Source of the DNA: Lewinellaceae bacterium
Lineage (GTDB): Bacteria > Bacteroidota > Bacteroidia > Chitinophagales > Saprospiraceae
DNA: 64,000 nt
Assembly: GCA_020636315.1 (NCBI GenBank)
Contig: JACJYA010000021.1
Location: forward strand, 1-64,000
Reading direction: 5' to 3'
The position numbers and the translations under genes were made by a program. Positions within the stretch are counted from its first letter, which is position 1; every line of letters starts with the position of its first letter. The notes beneath the pieces were generated by a model that searched no databases, was not told the DNA's origin, and was given only the letters and a program-made list of their open reading frames with translations. Below, one piece after another: positions 45,298 through 53,437 of this stretch.

Positions 45298-45314
45298 TTG
45301 GCATGGCGCTTGCC
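45298..45314 (+). promoter_or_regulatory. Sigma-54 (-24/-12) promoter of the efflux operon
   Basis: TTGGCATGGCGCTTGCC matches the sigma-54 consensus TGGCACG-N4-TTGCW with changes only at one -24 base and the last base. GG at 45300-45301 and GC at 45312-45313 are ten bases apart, the required spacing. It faces the adaptor gene at 45496, giving a leader of about 170 bases. Confidence 0.7.
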
Positions 45315-45495
45315 TTTAATAATAGTGTATAAAATCACCAGACTGTTTTTTGAAATCATACTACTCATCCAGTTCAGTTTCAAGGCCGCTCCGGAATCAC
45401 CCGGTTGTTTTTGAAAAAGTGTTTATTACCATACTAACCTATCGGGGCGGCCATGAACTGGGCTTGTACAGAAAAGGCGAGAGAAAAAAGCGAAA

Positions 45496-46746
45496 ATGGA
45501 CAGAAAAATAGAGAAGAAAAAATGGACGGTGCAGCGCATAGGGCTCTACACCATTGCCGTTGCAGTGGTGGGGTTCCTGTTTTCCGCCATTTACAGAGAG
45601 GCAGGCACCTCCCGCCTCAACGTGCAGAGTGAGCGGTTGCTGACCGATACGGTCGAAACGGGCGTTTTTAAGGAATTTATCACATTATTTGGGGTGGTGG
45701 AGCCCATATCGACCGTTTATCTGGATGCCATTGAAAGCGGCAGGGTGGAGGAGATCTATATTGAGAACGGCGCCATGGTCAGCGAAGGCCAGGAGTTGAT
45801 GCGCCTCTCCAACCTCGAACTTCAGCTGAACGTCCTGAACCAGGAGGCCCAGATCATTACTCAGATCAATACGATCCGCAATACCAGCATCCTGATGGAC
45901 CAGCAAAGCCTGAGCATAAAAGAGCAGGCCCTGGATGTGGAATACCGGATCGACCTGTTGGAGAAACGCAATGCGCGCAACCAGTCTCTTTACCGCGACA
46001 GCGTAATCTCCCAGGTGGACTTCGAGGAAACCCAGGATGAATACGAACACCTTCTCCGGCGGCGGGTACTCCTCAGGCAAACCATTGAAAAAGACTCCCT
46101 GTTTCAGTTGATGCAGCAAAACCAGATGGAAAATTCTCTGGACCTCATGCATCGCAACCTGGCCATTGCCAAGAACAGCCTGGAACACCTGACGGTGCGT
46201 GCGCCCATCAGCGGCCAGCTTTCGGGGATGGATTCAGAGGTGGGCCAGTTGATCAACCGGGGTGACCGCATTGCCCAGATTGACATACTCCATGATTACA
46301 AGATCCGCGCCCGCATCGATGAATATTACATTTCCCGTATCTTCCCGGAGCAGGAAGGCACTTTCGTAATGGATGGCAACACCTACACCCTCAGGATCCG
46401 CCGCATCTACCCGGAAGTATCCAACGGGACTTTTGAGGCCGACCTGGTCTTCGTAGGCGACCGCCCCTCCAATATCAAACGGGGGCAGACCATTTCCCTG
46501 AAACTCTCGCTCAGCGACGAGACACAGGCCATGCTCCTGGAAAAAGGCGGGTTTTATCAGGCCACCGGAGGCAACTGGGTCTATGTGATCGATCCGAATT
46601 CCGGCATGGCCCGCAAGCGGGATATCCGCGTTGGCCGCCAAAACCCCAATTATTACGAGGTGATCGAAGGCCTGAACGAAGGGGATGTGGTCATCGTATC
46701 CAGCTATGACAACTTTGGGGATAAAGAAGAACTGGTATTAAAATAA
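45496..46746 (+). CDS. Periplasmic adaptor (HlyD/MacA-like membrane fusion protein)
   Basis: The 416-residue protein has one N-terminal transmembrane helix (about residues 13-33). A first biotinyl-lipoyl half follows (VSEGQELMRLSNLELQLN), then a long coiled-coil hairpin (about 110-235), a second lipoyl half (VRAPISGQLSGMDSEVG) and a C-terminal beta-barrel domain. This is the layout of adaptors linking an inner-membrane ABC exporter to an outer-membrane channel. No TolC-like gene is in the window. It heads the operon with an ATPase and two FtsX-like permeases, under the sigma-54 promoter. Confidence 0.9.
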   Translation: MDRKIEKKKWTVQRIGLYTIAVAVVGFLFSAIYREAGTSRLNVQSERLLTDTVETGVFKEFITLFGVVEPISTVYLDAIESGRVEEIYIENGAMVSEGQELMRLSNLELQLNVLNQEAQIITQINTIRNTSILMDQQSLSIKEQALDVEYRIDLLEKRNARNQSLYRDSVISQVDFEETQDEYEHLLRRRVLLRQTIEKDSLFQLMQQNQMENSLDLMHRNLAIAKNSLEHLTVRAPISGQLSGMDSEVGQLINRGDRIAQIDILHDYKIRARIDEYYISRIFPEQEGTFVMDGNTYTLRIRRIYPEVSNGTFEADLVFVGDRPSNIKRGQTISLKLSLSDETQAMLLEKGGFYQATGGNWVYVIDPNSGMARKRDIRVGRQNPNYYEVIEGLNEGDVVIVSSYDNFGDKEELVLK

Positions 46747-46775
46747 ATGATACTAAGGCTGGAATCAGAAAATTG

Positions 46776-46783
46776 TAACTTTG
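46776..46783 (+). promoter_or_regulatory. Possible internal promoter box before the ABC ATPase
   Basis: TAACTTTG matches TAnnTTTG and lies 44 bp before the ATPase start. It is identical to the box before ppa. It could give sigma-70-type expression of the ATPase independent of the sigma-54 promoter. Confidence 0.4.
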
Positions 46784-46827
46784 AACCTAAATTATCCGAC
46801 TAAAGGCATTGAAATAAAACGAATACA

Positions 46828-47517
46828 ATGATTCGGACCGTCAATTTGAAAAAGGTCTATCGCACCGAGGAGGTGGAGACCACAGCGCTCAACGAAGTGA
46901 GCATAGAGATCAAACCGGGAGAGTTTGTGTCCATCATGGGTCCTTCCGGATGTGGAAAATCGACTCTTCTGAACATCCTTGGCCTGATCGATAACCCTTC
47001 GGGCGGGGAATATCAATTCCTGGACAAGGAAGTCTCCAGGTTTTCCGAACGCCAGCGTTCTCAGCTGCGCAAGAACAACATCGGCTTCATTTTCCAGAGC
47101 TTCAACCTGATCGATGAACTGACGGTGTTCGAAAACGTCGAGTTGCCCCTGATCTACACCAGGGTAAGCAGCAGCGAACGCAGAAAGCGCGTGGAGGAAG
47201 TGCTGGAAAAAATGAATATGATGCACCGCCGCAACCACTTCCCGCAGCAATTGTCAGGCGGGCAGCAGCAAAGGGTAGCCGTGGCCCGCGCCATTGTCAA
47301 CAACCCCAAGCTGATACTGGCCGATGAACCTACCGGCAACCTGGACAGCGCCAACGGCAATGATGTCATGAAAACCCTGGTGCACCTGAACAACGAAGGC
47401 GCCACCATCATTATGGTGACCCACTCGCAATACTGCGCCGAGTTCGGCAACCGGATTATCCGCCTGCTCGACGGGCAGGTCGTGACTGAGAGCATGGTGG
47501 CCAAACAGATGCTTTAG
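46828..47517 (+). CDS. ABC transporter ATPase, MacB/LolD type
   Basis: The 229-residue protein has Walker A GPSGCGKST near residue 38, the Q-loop in FIFQSFNL, the signature LSGGQQQR, Walker B LILADEPTGNLD and the switch histidine in MVTHSQ. The length and motifs fit the MacB/LolD class, which couples to FtsX-like permeases and uses a mechanotransmission mechanism rather than moving substrate through the membrane. It should power one or both permeases downstream. Its ATP hydrolysis would drive export through the adaptor, or lipoprotein or peptide release. Confidence 0.94.
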   Translation: MIRTVNLKKVYRTEEVETTALNEVSIEIKPGEFVSIMGPSGCGKSTLLNILGLIDNPSGGEYQFLDKEVSRFSERQRSQLRKNNIGFIFQSFNLIDELTVFENVELPLIYTRVSSSERRKRVEEVLEKMNMMHRRNHFPQQLSGGQQQRVAVARAIVNNPKLILADEPTGNLDSANGNDVMKTLVHLNNEGATIIMVTHSQYCAEFGNRIIRLLDGQVVTESMVAKQML

Positions 47518-47910
47518 TGCCGGGATTCGGGAATTGGGACTCGTGATTCGTGATTCGTGATTCGGGAATCGGGATTCAGCATCCGCCTTCTCCTGTTTCC
47601 GGCTCACGTGATGAACCCCCGTTTTTGTGTTTCGCAAATTCTAACAGGCCATCCGTGCAGGACAACTGCTATCTTCCTATCAAACTACGGGTTCTTCCAA
47701 CCGGCCTCGCCCGGTATCCCAGCCGGTAATTTTTCCACCATTGTGTCATGGAAGCTGCTCTAACGGATGAAACCCGTGCTCACAGGAATCTTATTCGGGG
47801 CAATTGCCTTGTGTCGGGGTTGCGCTTGCCAACCCGGTGAAGGGGTTGAGGAATGAATGATTTCAGATATAAGTACCCGGATAAAAACAATCAAACCATC
47901 AATAATAACC
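47518..47910. other. Spacer inside the export operon, about 390 bp
   Basis: It holds the heptamer tract at 47542-47562 and no strong promoter or terminator. A 29-codon frame at 47767-47856 (MKPVLTGILFGAIALC) could encode a tiny exported peptide, but there is no support beyond its hydrophobic start. Confidence 0.4.
47542..47562. repeat. Tandem heptamer tract (CGTGATT)3
   Basis: Three copies of CGTGATT, which is the reverse complement of the ACGAATC unit at 13682-13707 in rotated phase. Degenerate copies (CGGGATT, CGGGAAT) flank it. Confidence 0.75.
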
Positions 47911-50373
47911 ATGTGGAAAAACTACTTTAAAATGGCCTGGCGGCAGGCCTTCAAGTACAAAGGATATTCCCTGCTCAATATTCTTGGGCTGGCGATTGGC
48001 ATCACCAGTTGCCTGCTCATTCTTCAGTATGTAGCCAGGGAATGGAGTTATGATACCTTCCATCCCAAAGCAGACAATATATACAGACTCCGGCTGGACA
48101 GCTATCAGAACGGGCGGCTTGCCTATCAGTCGGCCACGGTTTTTCCCGCTTTTGCTCCGACAATGAAAGAAGAAATGCCGGAGGTAGTGGATGCCTGCCG
48201 CCTGCACGATGCCGAAATGGTGATCACCAACCCGGAGAACAATGTGAAATTTGCAGAAAAGAAAGGCTACTATGCCGACCCGTCCTTCCTGAAGATGTTT
48301 GGCCTGGAGCTGTTGTACGGCACTTCCGCTAAAGCGCTGGATGGGCCGGACAAGATCCTGTTGTCCGAGTCAATGGCCCGCCGTTATTTCGGACAGGTGG
48401 AGGTGCTGGGCCGGCATCTTATTAATAAGGGCCAGGATCTTTTCCAGACTTATGAGGTCAGCGGTGTTTTTAAAGATTATCCAGCCAATTCACATCTGGC
48501 CATCGATTATCTGGTTTCCTACCAGACCCTCGGAAAGGTGATCCGGCAGGTTTGGGGGGATACGACAAACGCTACTGAAACCAACTGGGGCTGGTACGAC
48601 TTTTATACCTATCTGGAATTGCACCCCGATACGGATGTTGAGCAATTCCGGGAACAGCTTCCTTCTTTTGTAGATAAACACATCAATGCACCCCGGCGGG
48701 AACGGGGAGGGTCTAACACGGCCAATGCAATAGACATCATCCCCCTGAAAGACATTCACCTGTACTCTAATGTCAACCAGGAAGCGGAAGTGAATGGCAG
48801 CGGCTGGGCGGTTTCCGTCCTGTTTGCGTCGGCCTTTTTTATTCTGCTCATTGCCTGGGTAAACTACGTCAACCTGGCCACGGCCCGCTCCCTGGAACGG
48901 GCGAGGGAGGTGGGCCTGCGCAAGGTGCTGGGCGCCGGGCGCCGGCAATTGATAGGCCAGTTTTTGCTGGAAAGCTTTATTCTGAACCTGACGGCTTTTG
49001 TTTTGGCCCTTGGGTTGGTGCAGTTAGCCCTCCCGTTATTCAATAGCCTGCTGGGGCAAAAGCTTGCCTTTACCCTGGCTGGACGCCCGCAGTTCTGGGC
49101 TGTTGCCCTGGCTGTTTTTGCGGGTGGAACCCTTGTGGCGGGCCTTTACCCTGCATTTGTGCTATCGGGTTTTCGCCCCCTTACGGTCCTGCGGGGCCAA
49201 CTGAAGAACGCCTCCGAGGGTATGCTGTTGCGGAAAGGGTTGATCGTATTTCAGTTTGCCGCCTCCATTGCCCTTGTGGTTGGGACCATAGTCGTTTTCC
49301 AACAGGTCAGGTTCATGCGCCAGCAGAACCTTGGCGTCAACATCAGCCAGACACTTGTGCTGAACGGGCCCACAACGGTACAGGATTCACTTTATGAAGG
49401 CCGGTTACAGCCCTTTAAGAATGATATTATGAATATCCCTGGTGTAAAAAGCATCACGGCCTCTTCCTACGTTCCGGGCGATGAGATCTACTGGACCAAT
49501 GGAGTGCAATGGATGCGGCGGGACGGGCAGGAAGCACTTTCTTCAACGGTTTATACCCAGGGTGTAGATGAAACTTTCCTGGAGGCGTACGGGCTTCCGC
49601 TGGTGGCCGGGCGGAATTTTGCTCCCGGACGCGGTACGGAAGAAGGCAGCTGCCTGCTCAATGAAACGGCGGTGGGCCTGCTCGGGTTTCCCTCTGCCGT
49701 GGAAGCAATAGGCGAACAGGTGCGCAGGGGGGGAGATACCCTGGCCGTTATCGGCGTGACGAAAGATTTTCACCACCTGGGCCTCCAAAAACCCATTCAG
49801 CCAATTATTTTCCTTTACCGCCCTAATTCAAGAGGGTATTATTCCCTGCGGGTTGAACCGGCGGCCGGGAACATGCAATCCACTATAGCCGCTGTACAAC
49901 GACAATGGTACACTCATTTCCCGGACGACCCGTTCAGCTATTTTTTCCTCAATGAATTCTTCGGCAGGCAGTATCAGGCCGATGTGTTGTTTGGCAAGAT
50001 CTTCGGATTCTTCGCCCTTCTTGCCATCCTGGTGGCGGCGCTGGGCCTCTTCGGGCTGTCTTCCTACAACGTCGTGCAGCGTACCAAGGAGATTGGCATC
50101 CGCAAGGTGCTCGGCGCTTCCGTATCGGGAATTGTGAGGCTTTTGTCGGAAGATTTCCTCAAACTGGTAGGCCTGGCGATACTGGTCGCCATTCCGGTTG
50201 CCTGGTATGTGATGGAGGAATGGCTGCAGAATTTTGCCTTCCGCATCAGCATCGGCTGGTGGGTGTTCCTGCTCGCCGGAGGACTGGCCCTCCTGATCGC
50301 TTTTCTCACTGTGAGTGTTCAGAGCGTGAAAGCTGCATTGTCGGACCCTGTGAAGGCGTTGAGGTATGAGTGA
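47911..50373 (+). CDS. MacB/FtsX-family ABC permease 1
   Basis: The preferred start at 47911 (MWKNYFKMAWRQAFKYKGYS) matches the start of the paralogue downstream and gives 820 residues. It has the double-FtsX layout common in Bacteroidota: an N-terminal helix (LLNILGLAIGITSCLLIL), a large periplasmic MacB-like domain, three helices near residues 300-430, then a second helix, periplasmic domain and three C-terminal helices. Each half has the conserved KEIGIRKVLGAS-like or EVGLRKVLGAG coupling motif that contacts the ATPase. It is likely driven by the ATPase at 46828. The substrate is unknown. Confidence 0.9.
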   Translation: MWKNYFKMAWRQAFKYKGYSLLNILGLAIGITSCLLILQYVAREWSYDTFHPKADNIYRLRLDSYQNGRLAYQSATVFPAFAPTMKEEMPEVVDACRLHDAEMVITNPENNVKFAEKKGYYADPSFLKMFGLELLYGTSAKALDGPDKILLSESMARRYFGQVEVLGRHLINKGQDLFQTYEVSGVFKDYPANSHLAIDYLVSYQTLGKVIRQVWGDTTNATETNWGWYDFYTYLELHPDTDVEQFREQLPSFVDKHINAPRRERGGSNTANAIDIIPLKDIHLYSNVNQEAEVNGSGWAVSVLFASAFFILLIAWVNYVNLATARSLERAREVGLRKVLGAGRRQLIGQFLLESFILNLTAFVLALGLVQLALPLFNSLLGQKLAFTLAGRPQFWAVALAVFAGGTLVAGLYPAFVLSGFRPLTVLRGQLKNASEGMLLRKGLIVFQFAASIALVVGTIVVFQQVRFMRQQNLGVNISQTLVLNGPTTVQDSLYEGRLQPFKNDIMNIPGVKSITASSYVPGDEIYWTNGVQWMRRDGQEALSSTVYTQGVDETFLEAYGLPLVAGRNFAPGRGTEEGSCLLNETAVGLLGFPSAVEAIGEQVRRGGDTLAVIGVTKDFHHLGLQKPIQPIIFLYRPNSRGYYSLRVEPAAGNMQSTIAAVQRQWYTHFPDDPFSYFFLNEFFGRQYQADVLFGKIFGFFALLAILVAALGLFGLSSYNVVQRTKEIGIRKVLGASVSGIVRLLSEDFLKLVGLAILVAIPVAWYVMEEWLQNFAFRISIGWWVFLLAGGLALLIAFLTVSVQSVKAALSDPVKALRYE

Positions 50374-50464
50374 AGGAGTGATGGAGTGAATGTAAATGAT
50401 TGGCAGGGATAATTCAATTAAGTGTGCTGTTTCACGCTAACCCGCTGGTTTCCAGAACTCAGAA

Positions 50465-50488
50465 CCCAGAAACCCAGAAACCCAGAAA
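50465..50488. repeat. Octamer tract (CCCAGAAA)3
   Basis: Three exact CCCAGAAA copies, preceded by degenerate copies, lie 38 bp before the second permease start. A similar tract with the same unit is at 57052-57091. Confidence 0.75.
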
Positions 50489-50526
50489 CTTTAAACATTC
50501 ACTGGACAACAAACAACCCAACCTCC

Positions 50527-52902
50527 ATGTGGAAGAATTATTTCAAGATCGCTTTGCGCAACCTTTCCCGCAACAAGTTGTATTCCGGAATCAACATCCT
50601 GGGGCTGGCGCTGGGTATGGCGGTTTCCGTGCTGATCATGCTCTATGTCAGTAATGAGCTGAGCTATGATAAGTGGGTGCCCGGCCAGAAGGATGTTTAC
50701 CGCGTTTATCGCAGTTGGGGCGGTGATAACGGCGGAGTCGTCTGGACGCCCTCCCTGCTGGCCGGCAAGCTGATGGAAGAATTTCCGGAAGTGGAATACG
50801 CTGCCGGGCTGAGCCCTTACGGCACCACCATGCTGGATTACGAAAAGAATAAGCTCTACGTGGAGGAGGTGGCCGCCGTTGACAGTACTTTTTTTCAAAC
50901 CGTGCACCTCCCGTTTCTCTATGGCAGCCCTCTGGAAGCGCTCCAACGGCCACAGACGGTGGTGCTTTCCAAAAATCTTGCCGAACAGATATTCGGGCCG
51001 GTTGACCCGGTCGGCCAGCTCATCAACATCAATGATGAGGGCGACTACGAAGTGGCCGGGGTACTCGATGAGTTCCCGGGCAATTCCCACCTGTTCTACA
51101 AGGTGTATATTCCCTTTACCTGGTCCTCCGATTCCTGGACGGGCAACAACCGCTCCACCTACGTCCGGCTGAACCCTTCAACCGAGATCGGCCGGTTGGA
51201 GGAAAAGATGGCCAGCCTGCTCACCGAGCTGAAAAAGCAGGAATACCAAGCCCACAATTACAAATACAACGAAGACGACTTCGAGGAATGGAAGCTGCAG
51301 CCCATGCAAACCATTCATCTCGACAGCAAGGGCTTCGACTGGGGAGGCAGCACGGGAGGCAATGTCCGTTACGTTTATATTTTCTCTCTCATCGGGCTGT
51401 TGCTGCTGTTGGTTGCAGCCATCAATTATGTGAACCTGTCAACTGCGCTGGCGGCGCAGCGGGCTAAGGAGGTGGGCGTCCGCAAGACGACAGGCGCCAA
51501 CCGCAGCCAGCTGGTTGTGCAGTTCCTGAGTGAAACGGTGGTGCAGAGCCTGGTCGCCGCTACGGTGGCAGTGGGCCTGGCCGAATGGCTGCTGCCGCTG
51601 TTCAATACCGTCACCGGGAGGGATTTATCCTTTCTGGGAGGGCAGCCGGTGTGGTTGCTCCTTCCGCTTTTGGGGCTTAGTTTGCTGGTAGGCCTGCTGG
51701 CGGGCGCTTTTCCGGCCTTTCACCTCTCTTCCTTTGAGCCGGCCAGCGCGCTGAAGAAGCAGATGGGAGAGCAGCCAGGCAGGCAAACCTTCCGCAAGGT
51801 GCTGGTCGTCACCCAGTTTTCCATTTCGATCGCTCTGATCGTGGTAATGGCCTTCGTGTTCCGGCAGGTCAGTTTTATGATGGAGCACGAACTGGGGTTT
51901 CAGCCCGATCAGGTGCTGGTAGTGCCTTTCAACCTCGATGATTCGTATGAGAAGTTCGAAAACCTGAGGCCGGAGTTCCTCTCTATCCCGGGGGTAAAAA
52001 GCATGGCGGCTTCCTCACGGGTGCCCGGCCAGCCGCTGCCGGATTGGGGCATGCTGCTGGAAGGCAGAGAGCAGAGCGTTAACCCCTACATTATTTTTAC
52101 CGGCGAGGGATTCGATAAAACCCTTGGGCTGGAGCTGGCGCAGGGCCGGTTCCTGTCCAGCGAATTTTCGGAGGACACCGTCAGTAATTTTGTCGTTAAT
52201 GAAGCTTTTATTGAAAAGTACAAGGTGCCGGAACCAGCCCTGGGAGCAAAGGTCAAGTTCTCTTTCGATGAGTCCTATGGCCAGATCGTGGGCATTATCA
52301 AGGACTTCCATTTCCGGGGCTTGCAGCGGCCTATTGCTCCACTGGCCATTTCCGGGCGCCCCAACGGCTGGTATGCCACCTTTAAGGTAGCGGCTAAGGG
52401 ACTGCCGGCTACCATCCGCGCCATTGAAGAAAAATGGGCACAGGTAGAACCCGCCCACCCCATGCGGCAGTCTTTCCTTGATGCAGATTTTGCCAGGCAG
52501 TACGACGAGCAGCGCCGATTCGGCAAGAGCATGCTCTATGCTACCGTTCTGACGATTTTTATTGCCATGCTGGGCCTCTTCGGGCTGGCCACCCACACGG
52601 CTCAACTGCGCACCAAAGAGATCGGCATCCGCAAAGTCCTGGGCGCCAGTGTGGCCAATCTGGCCAGCCTGCTCTCCCGGGATTTCCTGAAGCTGGTGGC
52701 CATTGCTTTCTGCGTAGCCACCCCCGCGGCCTGGCTCCTTTCCCGCCGCTGGCTGGAGGATTTTGCCTACCGCATTGAGGTAGAATGGTGGGTATTTGCC
52801 ATGGCGGGCGCTGCCGCCCTGCTGATCGCTTTTCTGACAGTGAGCTACCAGAGTGTGCGTACGGCAATGGCCAACCCGGTGGAGGCGTTGAGAAGCGAAT
52901 AG
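50527..52902 (+). CDS. MacB/FtsX-family ABC permease 2
   Basis: From the ATG at 50527 (MWKNYFKIALRNLSRNKLYS) the protein has 791 residues and the same double-FtsX architecture as the preceding gene. It keeps both coupling motifs (KEVGVRKTTGA and KEIGIRKVLGAS) and the same helix pattern. The two permeases are clearly paralogues but diverged, so they may form a heterodimer or act on different substrates. The earlier in-frame start at 50422 would lie in the octamer tract and is not preferred. It closes the operon. Confidence 0.9.
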   Translation: MWKNYFKIALRNLSRNKLYSGINILGLALGMAVSVLIMLYVSNELSYDKWVPGQKDVYRVYRSWGGDNGGVVWTPSLLAGKLMEEFPEVEYAAGLSPYGTTMLDYEKNKLYVEEVAAVDSTFFQTVHLPFLYGSPLEALQRPQTVVLSKNLAEQIFGPVDPVGQLININDEGDYEVAGVLDEFPGNSHLFYKVYIPFTWSSDSWTGNNRSTYVRLNPSTEIGRLEEKMASLLTELKKQEYQAHNYKYNEDDFEEWKLQPMQTIHLDSKGFDWGGSTGGNVRYVYIFSLIGLLLLLVAAINYVNLSTALAAQRAKEVGVRKTTGANRSQLVVQFLSETVVQSLVAATVAVGLAEWLLPLFNTVTGRDLSFLGGQPVWLLLPLLGLSLLVGLLAGAFPAFHLSSFEPASALKKQMGEQPGRQTFRKVLVVTQFSISIALIVVMAFVFRQVSFMMEHELGFQPDQVLVVPFNLDDSYEKFENLRPEFLSIPGVKSMAASSRVPGQPLPDWGMLLEGREQSVNPYIIFTGEGFDKTLGLELAQGRFLSSEFSEDTVSNFVVNEAFIEKYKVPEPALGAKVKFSFDESYGQIVGIIKDFHFRGLQRPIAPLAISGRPNGWYATFKVAAKGLPATIRAIEEKWAQVEPAHPMRQSFLDADFARQYDEQRRFGKSMLYATVLTIFIAMLGLFGLATHTAQLRTKEIGIRKVLGASVANLASLLSRDFLKLVAIAFCVATPAAWLLSRRWLEDFAYRIEVEWWVFAMAGAAALLIAFLTVSYQSVRTAMANPVEALRSE

Positions 52903-53437
52903 CCGAAGCCCTCAACCAATCAACGAATTGACAGACGGATAGCGGAGGAAGAATTCCTGAATATTCACATCTTTTCCGCCTCTCCAAACCGGTTGTTGGC
53001 GATGTAGAAATCACTCGGGCTGCGGCAGCCGTCAAACAGCGCCTCATAATAGCCGGATTCCTCACTCCTTTTCACCGCCCGAAGATACCAGTACTCCGCC
53101 GAATCCGGAGTGGAGGCGTTCTCTGCCTTGCGAAATTCCTGGTGGATGGCAGGCCTGCTGGCCGAAATAGCTATGGGCCGCAGCCCAACATGCCCCGCGC
53201 TTTTCTCCGGCCAACTTTGCCAACAATTTGTGGAAAACTTGAAAAAGATTTGTTTCATGAACCGCATCGAAAACCCTAACTTCGGTGTTGTATTCAAAAA
53301 CCCTTCTTGCAAAACGAAATTCCGATTCGTTGCCCGGCTCCGAAGGAGACGGGTGAAATTCTTTGCCAGATACTTTAAACGAAGGCGAAGCACTTAATCA
53401 CTCAATCACTCAATCACTCAATCACTCATTCCCTATC
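52903..53437. other. Spacer of about 535 bp before dnaE, with a coding-like stretch on the minus strand
   Basis: On the minus strand, 52965-53393 can be read as 142 residues. The last 50 or so (SAEYWYLRAVKRSEESGYY ...) have the codon use of a real gene, but the first part does not. It may be the end of a decayed gene. The AATCACTC tract at 53396-53427 lies just before the dnaE start. No clear promoter was identified. Confidence 0.35.
53396..53427. repeat. Octamer tract (AATCACTC)4
   Basis: Four exact copies end 10 bases before the dnaE ATG at 53438, so the tract lies in its leader where ribosomes bind. Confidence 0.8.

Noticed and set aside
45175..45414. Small plus-strand frame between the activator and the adaptor
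   Set aside because: It overlaps the sigma-54 promoter and the upstream dyad, and its product is an unremarkable hydrophobic string.
47767..47856. 29-codon frame with a hydrophobic start inside the export operon
   Set aside because: Too short to judge and not conserved as far as can be seen; kept only as a remark under the spacer.
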